Of a DNA stretch of 64,000 nt, positions 26,484-35,918 are shown piece by piece (position 1 is the stretch's first letter; the number at the start of each line of letters is the position of its first letter). The DNA is taken from the NCBI RefSeq assembly GCF_001043055.1, contig NZ_JYLF01000009.1, positions 62,001 to 126,000 of the forward strand, read 5' to 3'. Origin of the DNA: Pseudomonas weihenstephanensis. GTDB lineage: Bacteria; Pseudomonadota; Gammaproteobacteria; Pseudomonadales; Pseudomonadaceae. Below the pieces are notes generated by a model, which was not told where the DNA came from, made no database searches, and saw only the letters and a list, made by a program, of their open reading frames with translations. The position numbers and the translations under genes are program-made.

Positions 26484-27998
26484 ATGTTGCCCTCACCTCC
26501 CCTGCCTTTTCGTCTACCCCCCATTGCTGCAACCCTCATCGGCTGCCTGAGTGCGTGTGCCGGTTTTGCCGTCCATGCTGATCAAGCAGCGGGGGGCACG
26601 TTGACACTGGACCCTACCGCTGTATCGGCCGATGCCCCGCCCCAAAACGCCTTACCTGCTGTGTACAGCGGCGGTCAGATCGCGCGCGGCGGTGAATTGG
26701 GCGTGCTGGGTAATCAGGACATCATGGATGTCCCTTTCACGATGTCGAGCTACACCTCGCAACTGATTGAAGACCAACAGGCCGAAAACCTGGGTGATGT
26801 GCTGCTCAATGACGCCTCCGTGCGCCAGTCATTCGGCTACGGCAACGCCTCACAAATTTTTGTGATCCGCGGCCTCCCCCTCAGCACAGATGATATTTCC
26901 TATAACGGTTTGTACGGTGTTCTGCCACGCCAGGTCATTTCAGCTGACAACCTTGAGCGTGTAGAAGTGTTCAAAGGGCCGAATGCCTTCATCAATGGCG
27001 TTACGCCTACCGGTTCGGGGGTGGGAGGCGGCATTAACCTTCAGCCAAAACGCGCGTTGGACACACCGACCCGACGCTTTACCACGGATATTTCCAGCGA
27101 TGGACGCGTAGGTGAGCACCTCGATCTGGGACAACGCTTTGGCACCGACAACCCGTTCGGGGTACGCATGAACCTGGCGCAACGCGCAGGTGACACCGCC
27201 ATCGACGATGAAAACCAGCGCACCAAGCTGTTTGCCCTGGGTCTGGATTACCGTGGTGATCGCTTGCGTGTATCGACTGATGTTGGCTATCAAAAGCAAC
27301 GCATCAATGGCAACCGTAACGTGGTGTACGCGGGCGCCAAGCTCTCAGACATCCCCCATGCCCCCGATGCCGACCACAACTACAGCCAGAAGTGGACATC
27401 CACTGAACTGGAAGACACGTTTGGCATGGCGCGTGCCGAGTACGACCTCAACGACCACTGGACCGCGTATGCCGCAGCCGGGGCCAAACACACGCGTGAA
27501 GTCGGTAATTATTCGACGCCAACCTTGGTCAACTCTGCAGGCGCGACCACGGCCTCAAACATGTTTGTGGCCCACGATGAAGACAACCGCAGTGCAATGG
27601 CCGGGCTGCGTGGCAAATTTCAGACCGGGCCTGTGAGCCATCAAGCCAACCTGGGGTTAAGCGGCATCTGGACCCAGCAACGCTCGGCCTATGACTTGAG
27701 CGCCACCTTCAACAACAACCTGTATGACACCGTAGACGTGCCAAAACCTGCCCCCGGTAAATACGTGGGTGGCGACATTAATGATCCGGGGATTGTCGGT
27801 AAAACCATCAACCGCAGCGTTGCGCTCTCTGACACCGTGGGCTTTGTCGATGACCGTATTCTTCTAACGACCCGAAGAAGGACAGGCCGGTGGTTAAAAC
27901 TGGTCTGCCCACCCTGCGCTCACAGTATCCGGTACAGCAAGCGCTCGATCCGCACCCGGCTGACCCGGCGCAAAAACTTGGCCACTGCTGGCGGGTAA
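26484..27998 (+). pseudogene. TonB-dependent siderophore receptor, 3'-truncated
   Basis: The frame encodes a signal peptide (cleavage near VHA), a TonB-box-like segment, the full plug domain (IMDVPFTMSSYTSQLIEDQQAENLGDVL; QIFVIRGLPL; LERVEVFKGPNAFING) and roughly the first half of a 22-strand barrel. At about codon 460 (VGFVDDRILLT, near 27,865) receptor-like sequence stops. The last roughly 40 codons are basic, low-complexity and antisense to pssA. Receptors of this family are normally 700-800 residues and need the C-terminal strand for assembly, so this is almost certainly non-functional. The break looks like a deletion of the distal half rather than a frameshift, since no continuation is visible in other frames. 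Confidence 0.85.
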
Positions 27999-29263
27999 TC
28001 GGCCAGGGTTTCCAAGTGTTTGTATGAGTCAATGCGCCGGGCGTGAGCAAAAATCGCATCCAGCTCTTTGCGTCGTGGCTCTAGCAGTTCGCGCCGTGGA
28101 TCATCGATCAACAGGCCGTTTTCCAGATCCAGACGAAACGCCCTCGGATTGAGGTTATTGCCCGTAATCAGGGTGTAGCGCTCATCCACCCACATACCCT
28201 TGAGGTGATAGGTGTTATCGCCGTCGCGCCACAAGTGCAGGTTCAGCAGGCCGCTGTCGATCATACGCTGATGACTTTTAGCAAACCGGCGCAGGCTCAA
28301 CTCATACAAATACGGCAACGCCGCGATCACTTTGAACGGCTCACTGGGCGGGATGTAGAAATCATTCGCCGTCTTGTCACCAACCACGATATCAATGCGT
28401 ACACCCCGCTCCAGCGCGCGATTGATTTCGCGGGTCACAGGCAAAGGCAGATTGAAGTACGGGGTACAGAGGGTCAGTTGCTGTTGCGCACTGGCGATCA
28501 ATTCACAGATCACGCGACTGAGCGGGTTGTTTTTACCCACCCCCAGCAAAGGGCTGACAGACAGGCCGAAATGGCCGACCGTACCGGCGCTGGTGTCGTA
28601 ACTGGCTTTTTTCAGACGACTGCGCAGATCACCGATGGCAGAGCGCAGACTGCGCGTGCTCGGCAGTGAAGGCACATCAAGCCGATGCACCGCTTGGGTC
28701 TGGATCAAATCGTGCTGCACAAAATGCTGCATCGAATCGGCCAACGGCTTGTTGTTAAGTACGTGATAGCGATCGAAACGGTACTTGTCGAACTTGTGCA
28801 GGTACACGTTATTGAGGCTGGCACCGCTGTAGATCACGCAGTCGTCAACGATGAAGCCTTTAAGGTGCAACACCCCGAACAGTTCACGGGTTTGCACCGG
28901 CACGCCGTAAATCGGTACCTGCGTGTCATGTGCCTGCGTCTGCGCCTGATACCAGGCCGCATTGCCAGGCTGCTTGCCCGCGCCAATCAATCCGCGCTGA
29001 GCGCGCAGCCAATCGACCATGACCACGATTTCAAGCTCAGGCCGGGCGGCTTTGGCGGCATGCAGAGCATCGAGAATTTCCTGTCCGGCTTCATCCTGTT
29101 GCAGGTACAAGGCCACCAGCGTAATGCGCTGACGGGCACCTGCAATATGCTGCAACAGGCAACGGCGAAACTCGGCCGCACTGGGCAAGATGTGCACCGC
29201 ATCGGCGGCCAACGGGAAACTGCGCAACTTAGGCAGCAAAGAGCGTTTGAAGAACGACGGCAT
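27920..29263 (-). CDS. pssA: PssA, CDP-diacylglycerol-serine O-phosphatidyltransferase (PLD superfamily)
   Basis: Makes phosphatidylserine, the precursor of phosphatidylethanolamine, at the inner face of the cytoplasmic membrane. 447 residues (E. coli PssA is 451). Two HKD motifs are visible: HLKGFIVDDCVIYSGASLNN and HLKGMWVDERYTLITGNNLN. Stretches such as VALYLQQDEAGQEILDAL, VDWLRAQRGLIG and DKYRFDRYHVL closely follow E. coli PssA. The ATG at 29263 gives the usual N terminus MPSFFKRSLLPKLRSF; an extension to 29374 runs into the end of the glycerate kinase gene. Its 3' end abuts the truncated TonB receptor, so the deletion endpoint lies just outside pssA and spared it. Confidence 0.92.
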   Translation of the reverse strand: MPSFFKRSLLPKLRSFPLAADAVHILPSAAEFRRCLLQHIAGARQRITLVALYLQQDEAGQEILDALHAAKAARPELEIVVMVDWLRAQRGLIGAGKQPGNAAWYQAQTQAHDTQVPIYGVPVQTRELFGVLHLKGFIVDDCVIYSGASLNNVYLHKFDKYRFDRYHVLNNKPLADSMQHFVQHDLIQTQAVHRLDVPSLPSTRSLRSAIGDLRSRLKKASYDTSAGTVGHFGLSVSPLLGVGKNNPLSRVICELIASAQQQLTLCTPYFNLPLPVTREINRALERGVRIDIVVGDKTANDFYIPPSEPFKVIAALPYLYELSLRRFAKSHQRMIDSGLLNLHLWRDGDNTYHLKGMWVDERYTLITGNNLNPRAFRLDLENGLLIDDPRRELLEPRRKELDAIFAHARRIDSYKHLETLADYPPAVAKFLRRVSRVRIERLLYRIL

Positions 29264-29352
29264 AGGGCTCGCTAAGGGTCGAATGCGAAGAACCGCGAAG
29301 CTTACACGATTCTGTGTTTTAAGCATTAGCCACGCCGCTGTCGGTGGCCCTC

Positions 29353-30489
29353 TTAACCCTGGCCCAGGCTCCACAACCGTGCGATGTCGCGCGCGCGATC
29401 AGTCAACAACTGCGACGCATGCGCACACGCGTGCTCCAGCGTCATCGGGCCGCTGGTTAGAGCAAACGCCGCATGAATGCCGTGCGCGTAGAGCGCTTGA
29501 TAGCCATCACCCAAAGTGCCCGCCACTACGACCACAGGCACGCCGTGTTGCTGAGCGATGCGTGCCACGCCAAAGGGCGTCTTGCCGCGCAAGGTTTGTG
29601 CATCGAAACGGCCTTCGCCGGTGATGACCAGCGCCGCGCCCTGCACCGCCTCTGCCAGAGCGACCAGTTCCGCGACGACCTCCACCCCGGCGCGAAACTG
29701 CGCGCCAAGAAACGCCTTGGCAGCAAAGCCCAACCCACCTGCCGCTCCAGAGCCTGGCTCATCACGCACATCCTTGGGCAGCACAGTGGCGCAACGGTCT
29801 GCAAAATGCCCCAGCGCCTGGTCCAGCAGGTTGACTTGCTCGGGCGAGGCGCCTTTCTGCGGGCCGAAAATGGCCGAGGCGCCGTGCTCGCCGCACAGCG
29901 GGTTATTCACGTCCGCTGCGATTTCAAAGCGCACCCCGGCCAGCCTTGCATCCAGCCCTTGCAGTTCGATGCGGGCCAGCTTGGCCAACGCTAAACCGCC
30001 ACGAGGCAGCGGCTGACCTTGAGCATCAAACAATCCCAGCCCCAAGGCTTGCAGCGCCCCGGCACCTGCATCATTGGTCGCACTGCCACCGATGGCCAGA
30101 ATGATGCGCTGTGCGCCTGCGTCCAGCGCGGCCTTGATCAACTCACCGGTGCCATAGGTGCTGCTGATGCATGCATTGCGTTGGCCGAGCGCCACCAATT
30201 GCAAGCCACTGGCTTCTGCCATTTCAATGATCGCGGTGTGGCTGTCCGGCAGCCAGCCCCAGTTCGCCTGAACCGGCTCACCCAAAGGCCCTTGCACCTG
30301 ATGACGGCGTAACTGGCCATTGCCTGCTGCCACAATCGCGTCAACGGTTCCCTCACCGCCGTCGGCCATCGGGCATTTGATCAACTGCGCGTGCGGCAAG
30401 ACGTCAGCCAGGCCGATAGCAATGGCATCGGCGACTTTTGCAGCGCTCAGGCTGTCTTTGAACGAGTCAGGGGCAATGACGATTTTCAT
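29353..30489 (-). CDS. Glycerate kinase (GarK/GlxK type)
   Basis: Phosphorylates D-glycerate to 2-phosphoglycerate in glyoxylate, glucarate or galactarate use. 378 residues with the family landmarks: MKIVIAPDSFKDSLSA at the N terminus, CPMADGGEGTVDA, the glycine-rich GGSATNDAGAGALQALG, and the C-terminal ITGEGRFDAQTLRGKTP. GGAG precedes the ATG. No tartronate semialdehyde reductase or glyoxylate carboligase gene adjoins it, so its pathway in this strain cannot be read from context. It is followed by pssA on the same strand after 89 bases, probably by chance. Confidence 0.92.
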   Translation of the reverse strand: MKIVIAPDSFKDSLSAAKVADAIAIGLADVLPHAQLIKCPMADGGEGTVDAIVAAGNGQLRRHQVQGPLGEPVQANWGWLPDSHTAIIEMAEASGLQLVALGQRNACISSTYGTGELIKAALDAGAQRIILAIGGSATNDAGAGALQALGLGLFDAQGQPLPRGGLALAKLARIELQGLDARLAGVRFEIAADVNNPLCGEHGASAIFGPQKGASPEQVNLLDQALGHFADRCATVLPKDVRDEPGSGAAGGLGFAAKAFLGAQFRAGVEVVAELVALAEAVQGAALVITGEGRFDAQTLRGKTPFGVARIAQQHGVPVVVVAGTLGDGYQALYAHGIHAAFALTSGPMTLEHACAHASQLLTDRARDIARLWSLGQG

Positions 30490-30685
30490 CAGGCAAATCT
30501 CCAGTTCTTATGCACGCCATGCTGCCAGCAACCGTGGGTAAACACGCCAGTCGGCTGCACAAGGTATCACGGGCTTTGTTGTACATTCCCACAAGCTCAG
30601 CGCTTGAGGTCAGACAAGGGTTTGACTCATCAGGCTCACTGGCCGAAGCTGAACACCCTTACGCACGCCTGTTTCTGGAATTTGC

Positions 30686-31741
30686 ATGCTCAAGCCCCGC
30701 CGCTATCTGCTGATCAGCCTTGCCTCTGCCATCGTTGCCGCCTGCCTCTGGTTGTGGATGCGCCCTAGCGCGACCGTGAACTCTGCCAGCGTCCCCCACA
30801 GCTACGCCAAGGCGCTTGAGCAGGCGCACAATGGTCAGCCGGGGGCTGCGCGCGTGCTTTATCAGCAATTGGCCCGTACTGATTTATCCGACATCCGCCG
30901 CGCCAGCCTGCATGCCGAACTGCCCAACTACCCCAGCCCGCAAGCCTTGAAGCTTGCCGATGCCGATTTGCAACATCCTTCGCCTCTGGTTCGCGAAGCC
31001 GCGATCCAGAGCATCGTCGGCTTGGTGCCGAACGCTCAACGCACACTGCTGCTGGGGCCGATCCTGGATGACACGCAGCAAAGCGTGCGCTTTGCTGCCG
31101 CCAATGCGTTGCTGGGGTTATCACCGGATGAGCAAGGGCTGTATTTCGGTCCGCTGCAACACGTAATTGACGAATATGAACGGGCACTCAAAACCCAGCC
31201 GGACAGCGCACAAGCGCAAGGCCAACTGGCACGGCTGTACCTGCATGAAGGTCAATTGGACGATGCTCAAGCCGCGCTGGAAAAAGTCACCCTCCTTGAA
31301 CCGGACAATCTAAGAGCCGTGGTCGCGCGGGTAGAGTTGCTGGACAAGCGCGGTGAAACTGACAAGGCCCGCGCATTATTGGCCCAGCAACTGCAAGCCA
31401 AGCCCGACTCTGCCTACTTACAACATGCACTGGGCATTTGGCTGCTTAACCATGGCCAAACCGAGTACGCCCTGCTGGGTTTGGCTAAAGCGGTAGAACT
31501 GGAACCCGACAACAGCGACTACCGTTACAAGCTTGCGATCGCCTTGCATGACCTTGAGCAACTGGAGGCGGCACAACGCCAACTTGAAGAACTGCTGCAA
31601 CGCCAGCCTTCCAATCGCAAAGCCCGGGTGTTGTTAATCCGTTACTGGAAGGAGTCCGGGCAATTGCAAAATGTGCAGGTGCTGCTGGCGCAGCTGGAGC
31701 AGCAAAACCCGGATGACCCGGCCTTACAGCAGGGACTTTGA
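30686..31741 (+). CDS. Membrane-anchored HEAT/TPR repeat protein
   Basis: A 351-residue protein with one N-terminal membrane anchor or signal helix (YLLISLASAIVAACLWLWM, about 7-25). Next comes a HEAT-like stretch (about 90-145; PSPLVREAAIQSIVGLVP, QQSVRFAAANALLGL) and then at least four TPR units from about 160 to 345, with typical positions such as AQAQGQLARLYLHEGQLDDAQAAL. It probably acts as a periplasmic scaffold or assembly factor. Such HEAT-plus-TPR arrangements are common in cytochrome c and tetratricopeptide proteins of Pseudomonas, but no CxxCH is present here. The ribosome site is weak. Function unknown. Confidence 0.75.
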   Translation: MLKPRRYLLISLASAIVAACLWLWMRPSATVNSASVPHSYAKALEQAHNGQPGAARVLYQQLARTDLSDIRRASLHAELPNYPSPQALKLADADLQHPSPLVREAAIQSIVGLVPNAQRTLLLGPILDDTQQSVRFAAANALLGLSPDEQGLYFGPLQHVIDEYERALKTQPDSAQAQGQLARLYLHEGQLDDAQAALEKVTLLEPDNLRAVVARVELLDKRGETDKARALLAQQLQAKPDSAYLQHALGIWLLNHGQTEYALLGLAKAVELEPDNSDYRYKLAIALHDLEQLEAAQRQLEELLQRQPSNRKARVLLIRYWKESGQLQNVQVLLAQLEQQNPDDPALQQGL

Positions 31742-31801
31742 GCACTGCCTGCCACTCAGGGCCTGAGCGAGCACGTCACGGTCATGGGTGAGGAGATCGC
31801 A

Positions 31802-31852
31802 ATGGACTTACTCAAACGCACCGTGTTAACGCCAATAAACCCTCCATATTAA
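31802..31852 (+). CDS. Possible 16-codon leader ORF
   Basis: ATG at 31802 has an ideal AGGAG six bases upstream and encodes MDLLKRTVLTPINPPY followed by TAA. It lies 61 bases after the TPR gene and 109 bases before the kinase GTG start. The good ribosome site is the only support: there is no coding-bias evidence at this length. It could be a leader peptide, the relic of a longer gene, or chance. Confidence 0.25.
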   Translation: MDLLKRTVLTPINPPY

Positions 31853-31961
31853 TAATAATTTCAAAACGTTGAACCGCCACGATACCGCAGGGTCAAGACC
31901 TTATAGCCGCTTAATACGCGGGGAATGGTTATAGGTCAGGTATCAAAAGGCGGGATATTCT

Positions 31962-33656
31962 GTGATTACATTGGGTCCACGCGAAGAGCGCGCACTGATT
32001 CTCACGTGCCCCGGACTGGTCAGGTCTGTCGATCAGCAACAATTGGCATCGGGCGGTGTTAACAGCCTTCAGCTTTCGCGCATCGATCAGCTGCAACCGG
32101 CACTGACAGAAGGCGCGGGGCTGCTGATTGTCGAAGCCAGCTCACGGCAAGCCGAAGAACTGCGCGAACTGAGCAAGGTACTTGCGCACCAGCCAGACTG
32201 GTCCGATGTGGCGGTGATCGTACTGACATCAGGCCAATCCTGGTCTGACCTGCAAATCACCGAACTCAGCGCTCAACTCGGTAACGCGATGTTGTTGGCG
32301 CCCTCCTGGACCTACACACAGTTACTCTGCCTGTCGAAAAACGCGTTGCGAAGCCGACGTCAGCAATACATTGCCCGTGACTGCGCAGCACGCCTGACTG
32401 AACGTGAAAACTTTATTAAGAATGCACTGCAAGCTATTGATATTGAAATAAATCAGCGAGTGGAAGAACAACTCAAGCACAACGAAGACCTGCGCCACGC
32501 GCAAAAAATGGAAGCTATTGGCCAGCTCACCGGCGGTATAGCCCATGACCTGAACAACATGCTGGCCGGGATCATCGGCAGTATGGAGTTACTGCGGCGC
32601 AAAGTAGCTCGGGGCAAAACCGACGAACTGGACAGTCTGATTGACATGGGGGTGACGTCCGCCAATCGCGCTGCGGGCCTCACCCATCGGCTGCTGGCTT
32701 TTTCACGGCGCCAGTCACTGGACGCCAAGCCCCTTTCCATCAACCCGTGGCTGATGGCACAGCACCAACTCATCGCACAAAACCTGGACCCGGATACACA
32801 ACTAACCCTTGAAGTTGACGATGCCCTATGGGTGGCAGAAGTAGACCCCGTGCAATTGGAAAATGCGTTGCTACATCTGATTTCAAACGCCCGTGATGCC
32901 ATGCCAGCCGCCGGGCATTTTACCGTTCAAACCTTTAACCAAGAGGTGAACACAGACTTCAGCGAAGCCAATGCCAAGCTCACGCCAGGCGATTACATTG
33001 TGCTGCGCGTGACGGACAATGGCTGCGGCATGGCCGAAAGCACGCTAAAACGTGCTTTTGATCCATTTTTTACAACAAAGCCCATTGGCCAAGGCACAGG
33101 CTTGGGCCTGTCTATGATTTATGGATTTTGCAAACAGTCACGGGGTCATGTACGCATCCAAAGCCAGGAGCTGCATGGCACCACGGTCGAGATTTTCCTG
33201 CCCCGGTTTAACGCAAGCGGTAGCCGTTTGAACGTAGACAGACTGTCGTTGGCCCAAACCTGCGCCAACGCGAGCAAAACGCTGCTGGTCGTCGAAGACG
33301 ACAGTGCCGTGCGCAATCTGGTGACCGATGTATTACGCGAGCAAGGTTATACGGTGATCAGTGCAGAAGACGCCAATGGCGCACTGCCGATTATCGAGTC
33401 TGCGCAAACCATTGATTTATTGATCAGCGATGTGGGGTTGCCGGGTATGAATGGGCGTCAGTTAGCCGAAATCAGTCGCCAGGTCCGGCCGCAGTTGCCG
33501 GTGTTGTTCATTACCGGCTACGCACAACATGCTACGGCGCGCGGCGGGTTTCTGGATGAGGGCATGCACCTGATTACCAAGCCCTTCACCTTTGACCTGC
33601 TGACGGCCAAAGTGAATGAGATGGTGCAGGCAGGCAAGACGCAAAGCCAACCCTGA
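31962..33656 (+). CDS. Hybrid sensor histidine kinase with N-terminal pseudo-receiver
   Basis: A soluble 564-residue kinase. Residues 1-135 resemble a receiver fold (ALILTCPG, GLLIVEAS, VAVIVLTSG) but lack the phospho-acceptor Asp, so this is probably a signal-input pseudo-receiver. A helical linker (140-180) leads to the HisKA domain with His195 in GGIAHDLNNML, an HATPase_c domain (N box NARDAM, G boxes DNGCGM and GQGTGLGLSM) and a C-terminal receiver with LLISDVGLPGMNG. There are no membrane helices. It starts at GTG 31962 behind AAGGCGGG. It converges on the response-regulator gene at 33672 and probably belongs functionally to the same sensory cluster. Confidence 0.87.
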   Translation: MITLGPREERALILTCPGLVRSVDQQQLASGGVNSLQLSRIDQLQPALTEGAGLLIVEASSRQAEELRELSKVLAHQPDWSDVAVIVLTSGQSWSDLQITELSAQLGNAMLLAPSWTYTQLLCLSKNALRSRRQQYIARDCAARLTERENFIKNALQAIDIEINQRVEEQLKHNEDLRHAQKMEAIGQLTGGIAHDLNNMLAGIIGSMELLRRKVARGKTDELDSLIDMGVTSANRAAGLTHRLLAFSRRQSLDAKPLSINPWLMAQHQLIAQNLDPDTQLTLEVDDALWVAEVDPVQLENALLHLISNARDAMPAAGHFTVQTFNQEVNTDFSEANAKLTPGDYIVLRVTDNGCGMAESTLKRAFDPFFTTKPIGQGTGLGLSMIYGFCKQSRGHVRIQSQELHGTTVEIFLPRFNASGSRLNVDRLSLAQTCANASKTLLVVEDDSAVRNLVTDVLREQGYTVISAEDANGALPIIESAQTIDLLISDVGLPGMNGRQLAEISRQVRPQLPVLFITGYAQHATARGGFLDEGMHLITKPFTFDLLTAKVNEMVQAGKTQSQP

Positions 33657-33671
33657 ACCTTTCGGGGAATG

Positions 33672-34049
33672 TCAGGCCAACAGAGTCTTGATAGTGTTCT
33701 GTAGCTCGTCCAGGTCGAACGGTTTAGCCAAAATAGGGGCTTTGCGCGTGATGGGGCTGTCTGTCTCGCGGATTTCCTGTGGGTAGCCGCTGATGAAGAC
33801 CACCTTCAGATCGGGCCGCAATTTAACCGCCGGCTCAGCGATCTGCACACCCGAGATCCCGCCGGGCAGACGAAAGTCAGTGACCATCAGGTCCAGGTGC
33901 GGTTTGCTGGCCAAAATTTCGAATGCCTGCTCGCCATTCTCCGCCTGCAACACACGATAGCCTTCACCGGACAAATAGGCGGACAGGACCATCAGGATCG
34001 AAGGATCATCTTCGACAATCAACACCACATCTTGTGCATCTTCACTCAT
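33672..34049 (-). CDS. Single-domain response regulator
   Basis: A stand-alone receiver of 125 residues with the acidic pocket VEDDPS, phospho-acceptor Asp in LMVTDFRLPGG, the Ser of VFISGYP and the conserved Lys in LAKPFDLDEL. No output domain, so it would act by protein-protein contact or as a phosphate relay for the neighbouring kinases. The ATG at 34049 is preferred because AAGG sits seven bases upstream; the one at 34064 has a ribosome site too close. It is the last gene of a minus-strand series that starts at 40225. Confidence 0.88.
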   Translation of the reverse strand: MSEDAQDVVLIVEDDPSILMVLSAYLSGEGYRVLQAENGEQAFEILASKPHLDLMVTDFRLPGGISGVQIAEPAVKLRPDLKVVFISGYPQEIRETDSPITRKAPILAKPFDLDELQNTIKTLLA

Positions 34050-34116
34050 GGGGGAAACCTTCATTCCTCAAATGCTGCCAATACGACCATGACGGCGGCC
34101 ATAGGTTGCGCAAATT

Positions 34117-35313
34117 TTAAGAGTTTTGCTCCAATGGCAAACTGACCCGGAACAAGGCGCCTTCACCCAACGCGCTGTGCACGGTGATTTTCCCGTGATG
34201 CGCGGCAACAATTTGCTCAGAGATAAACAGGCCCAAACCCAGCCCGGCGACCGCATGTTTGGCGCAAACACGTTCGAATTGCAGAAATATTCGTTGCTGG
34301 TTCTCTTCGCTGATGCCAATGCCTTGATCCCGAACCTCGACCACTGCCCATTTGCCTTCAGCGTACACCGACACATCAATCGGGCTTTTGGCCCCATAGC
34401 GCAGCGCATTGGTCAACAGGTTGGACACCACTTGCTCGATCCTGAACTCATCCCACTGCCCCACCACCGGCTTCTCGGCACGCAGATTGATGCTCGATTG
34501 TGCGGCGTTGATTTGCGAAGCAAACGTATGAACCAGGGTAGTCACCAGACGCGACAAATCGAATTCATTAGGTCGAATCGACAACTTGCCTGTGCGAATG
34601 CGCGACACATCGAGCATGTCTTCAATCAGCCGGATCAGGCTCTGGATCTGACGCTCATCGCGCTCGACCATCGCCTGCATCTTGTCCATGGTAAAAGCTG
34701 AAGCGTTATCGCGCGCCAAATGCATTTTGCGCAGTTGGGTTTCGAGAATCAGCCCGTTGAGCGGCGTTCGCACCTCGTGGGACACAATCGACATGAAGTC
34801 GTCACGCATGCGCACAGCATGCTCAAGCTCACTCTGAGTCACTTTTAACTGCGCCAGCAGCACTTCCTGTTCGCGGCGGCTCTTTTCCAGCGCTTCAACC
34901 TGCTGCCTGACGGCCTTTCTTTGCCGATACAGATCGACAAACACATTAACCTTGCTCTTGACCGCGTGAATGTCCAAAGGCTTGTGCAAGAAGTCCACAG
35001 CACCGCTTTCGTAGCCCTTAAAGGCATAGTTCATCTCACGGCCTGCGGCACTGACGAACACGATCGGGATGTTTTTGGTTTTGTCAGTGCCACGCATCAG
35101 TTCAGCCAGCTCGAAGCCATTCATGCCCGGCATCTGGACATCAAGAATGGCGATGGCGAACTCGTGTTGCAGCAACAGCGACAAGGCCTCGTCGGCCGAC
35201 AAGGCTTTATAGACAGTGCGATCCTCGCGCTTGATCAACGCTTCAAGCGCCAATAAGTTCTCAGGCAGATCGTCCACGATCAGCAACTTGGCTTGAATAT
35301 CACTCAGTAGCAT
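34117..35313 (-). CDS. Receiver-histidine kinase fusion
   Basis: A 398-residue cytoplasmic protein with an N-terminal receiver (residues about 8-125; DVQMPGMNGFEL with the acceptor Asp), a coiled-coil linker (about 128-175), HisKA with the phosphorylatable His in SIVSHEVRTPLNG, and HATPase_c ending GLGLGLFISEQIVAAHHG. The receiver-first layout implies that it is switched by another kinase, most likely the CHASE3 kinase encoded upstream. The gene overlaps the end of cheB by 10 bases, indicating one operon with the CheR and CheB genes. Confidence 0.9.
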   Translation of the reverse strand: MLLSDIQAKLLIVDDLPENLLALEALIKREDRTVYKALSADEALSLLLQHEFAIAILDVQMPGMNGFELAELMRGTDKTKNIPIVFVSAAGREMNYAFKGYESGAVDFLHKPLDIHAVKSKVNVFVDLYRQRKAVRQQVEALEKSRREQEVLLAQLKVTQSELEHAVRMRDDFMSIVSHEVRTPLNGLILETQLRKMHLARDNASAFTMDKMQAMVERDERQIQSLIRLIEDMLDVSRIRTGKLSIRPNEFDLSRLVTTLVHTFASQINAAQSSINLRAEKPVVGQWDEFRIEQVVSNLLTNALRYGAKSPIDVSVYAEGKWAVVEVRDQGIGISEENQQRIFLQFERVCAKHAVAGLGLGLFISEQIVAAHHGKITVHSALGEGALFRVSLPLEQNS

Positions 35314-35918
35314 TCGATTCGTTCCAGCTCAACAAGCAGACGGCCGATGCCGCGCAAAGGGAGGATGTAGTCTGGTTTTATCCGATCCAGTGCCGCTTGC
35401 GGCATAGTCGAAACCAAGGCTTCTTCAGGGTCCTGGATGATGGTCAAGCCACTTTGCAGCTTGACCGTTGCCAGCCCCTGAGCACCGTCCTGATTGGCGC
35501 CAGTCAGTAATATCGCGGCCAGACGGTGTTGATACACATCGGCCGCGGACTCAAACAAATAATCAATCGAGGGCCGTGAGTAGTGCACGCGCTCCTCGCG
35601 ACTCAACGAAAAACTGTGATCACGCTCAATCGACACGTGATAACCGGGGGCAGCGAAATACACCGTACCCGGCACAATGGGCTCTTTGTCATCCACCTCT
35701 TTGACTGGCACCTGCAAGCGACGACCAAACACCTCTGCCAACTGGCTGCGGCGCTCATCCGGCAGATGCAGCACCACGATAATGGGCAACCTGAAGCCAG
35801 GCTTCAGATCCGCGAAAATCGCCAGTAACGCCTCAACCCCGCCCGCAGAAGCGCCCACCACAATCGCATCGACACGCCTCGAGCGGTCGAGCTTCACTTC
35901 TTGATCGTCGCGAGTCAT
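35304..35918 (-). CDS. CheB-type methylesterase lacking a receiver domain
   Basis: A 204-residue protein that is only the catalytic domain of CheB, a protein-glutamate methylesterase/glutamine deamidase. The triad is visible: Ser in VGASAGG, His in VLHLPDERRSQ and Asp in TGANQDGAQG. The regulatory receiver found in chemotaxis CheB is absent, so phosphorylation would have to act through partners such as the receiver of the overlapping gene. It overlaps cheR by four bases (ATGA) upstream. Its target is unknown; the only chemoreceptor in the window is 32 kb away. Confidence 0.9.
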   Translation of the reverse strand: MTRDDQEVKLDRSRRVDAIVVGASAGGVEALLAIFADLKPGFRLPIIVVLHLPDERRSQLAEVFGRRLQVPVKEVDDKEPIVPGTVYFAAPGYHVSIERDHSFSLSREERVHYSRPSIDYLFESAADVYQHRLAAILLTGANQDGAQGLATVKLQSGLTIIQDPEEALVSTMPQAALDRIKPDYILPLRGIGRLLVELERIECY

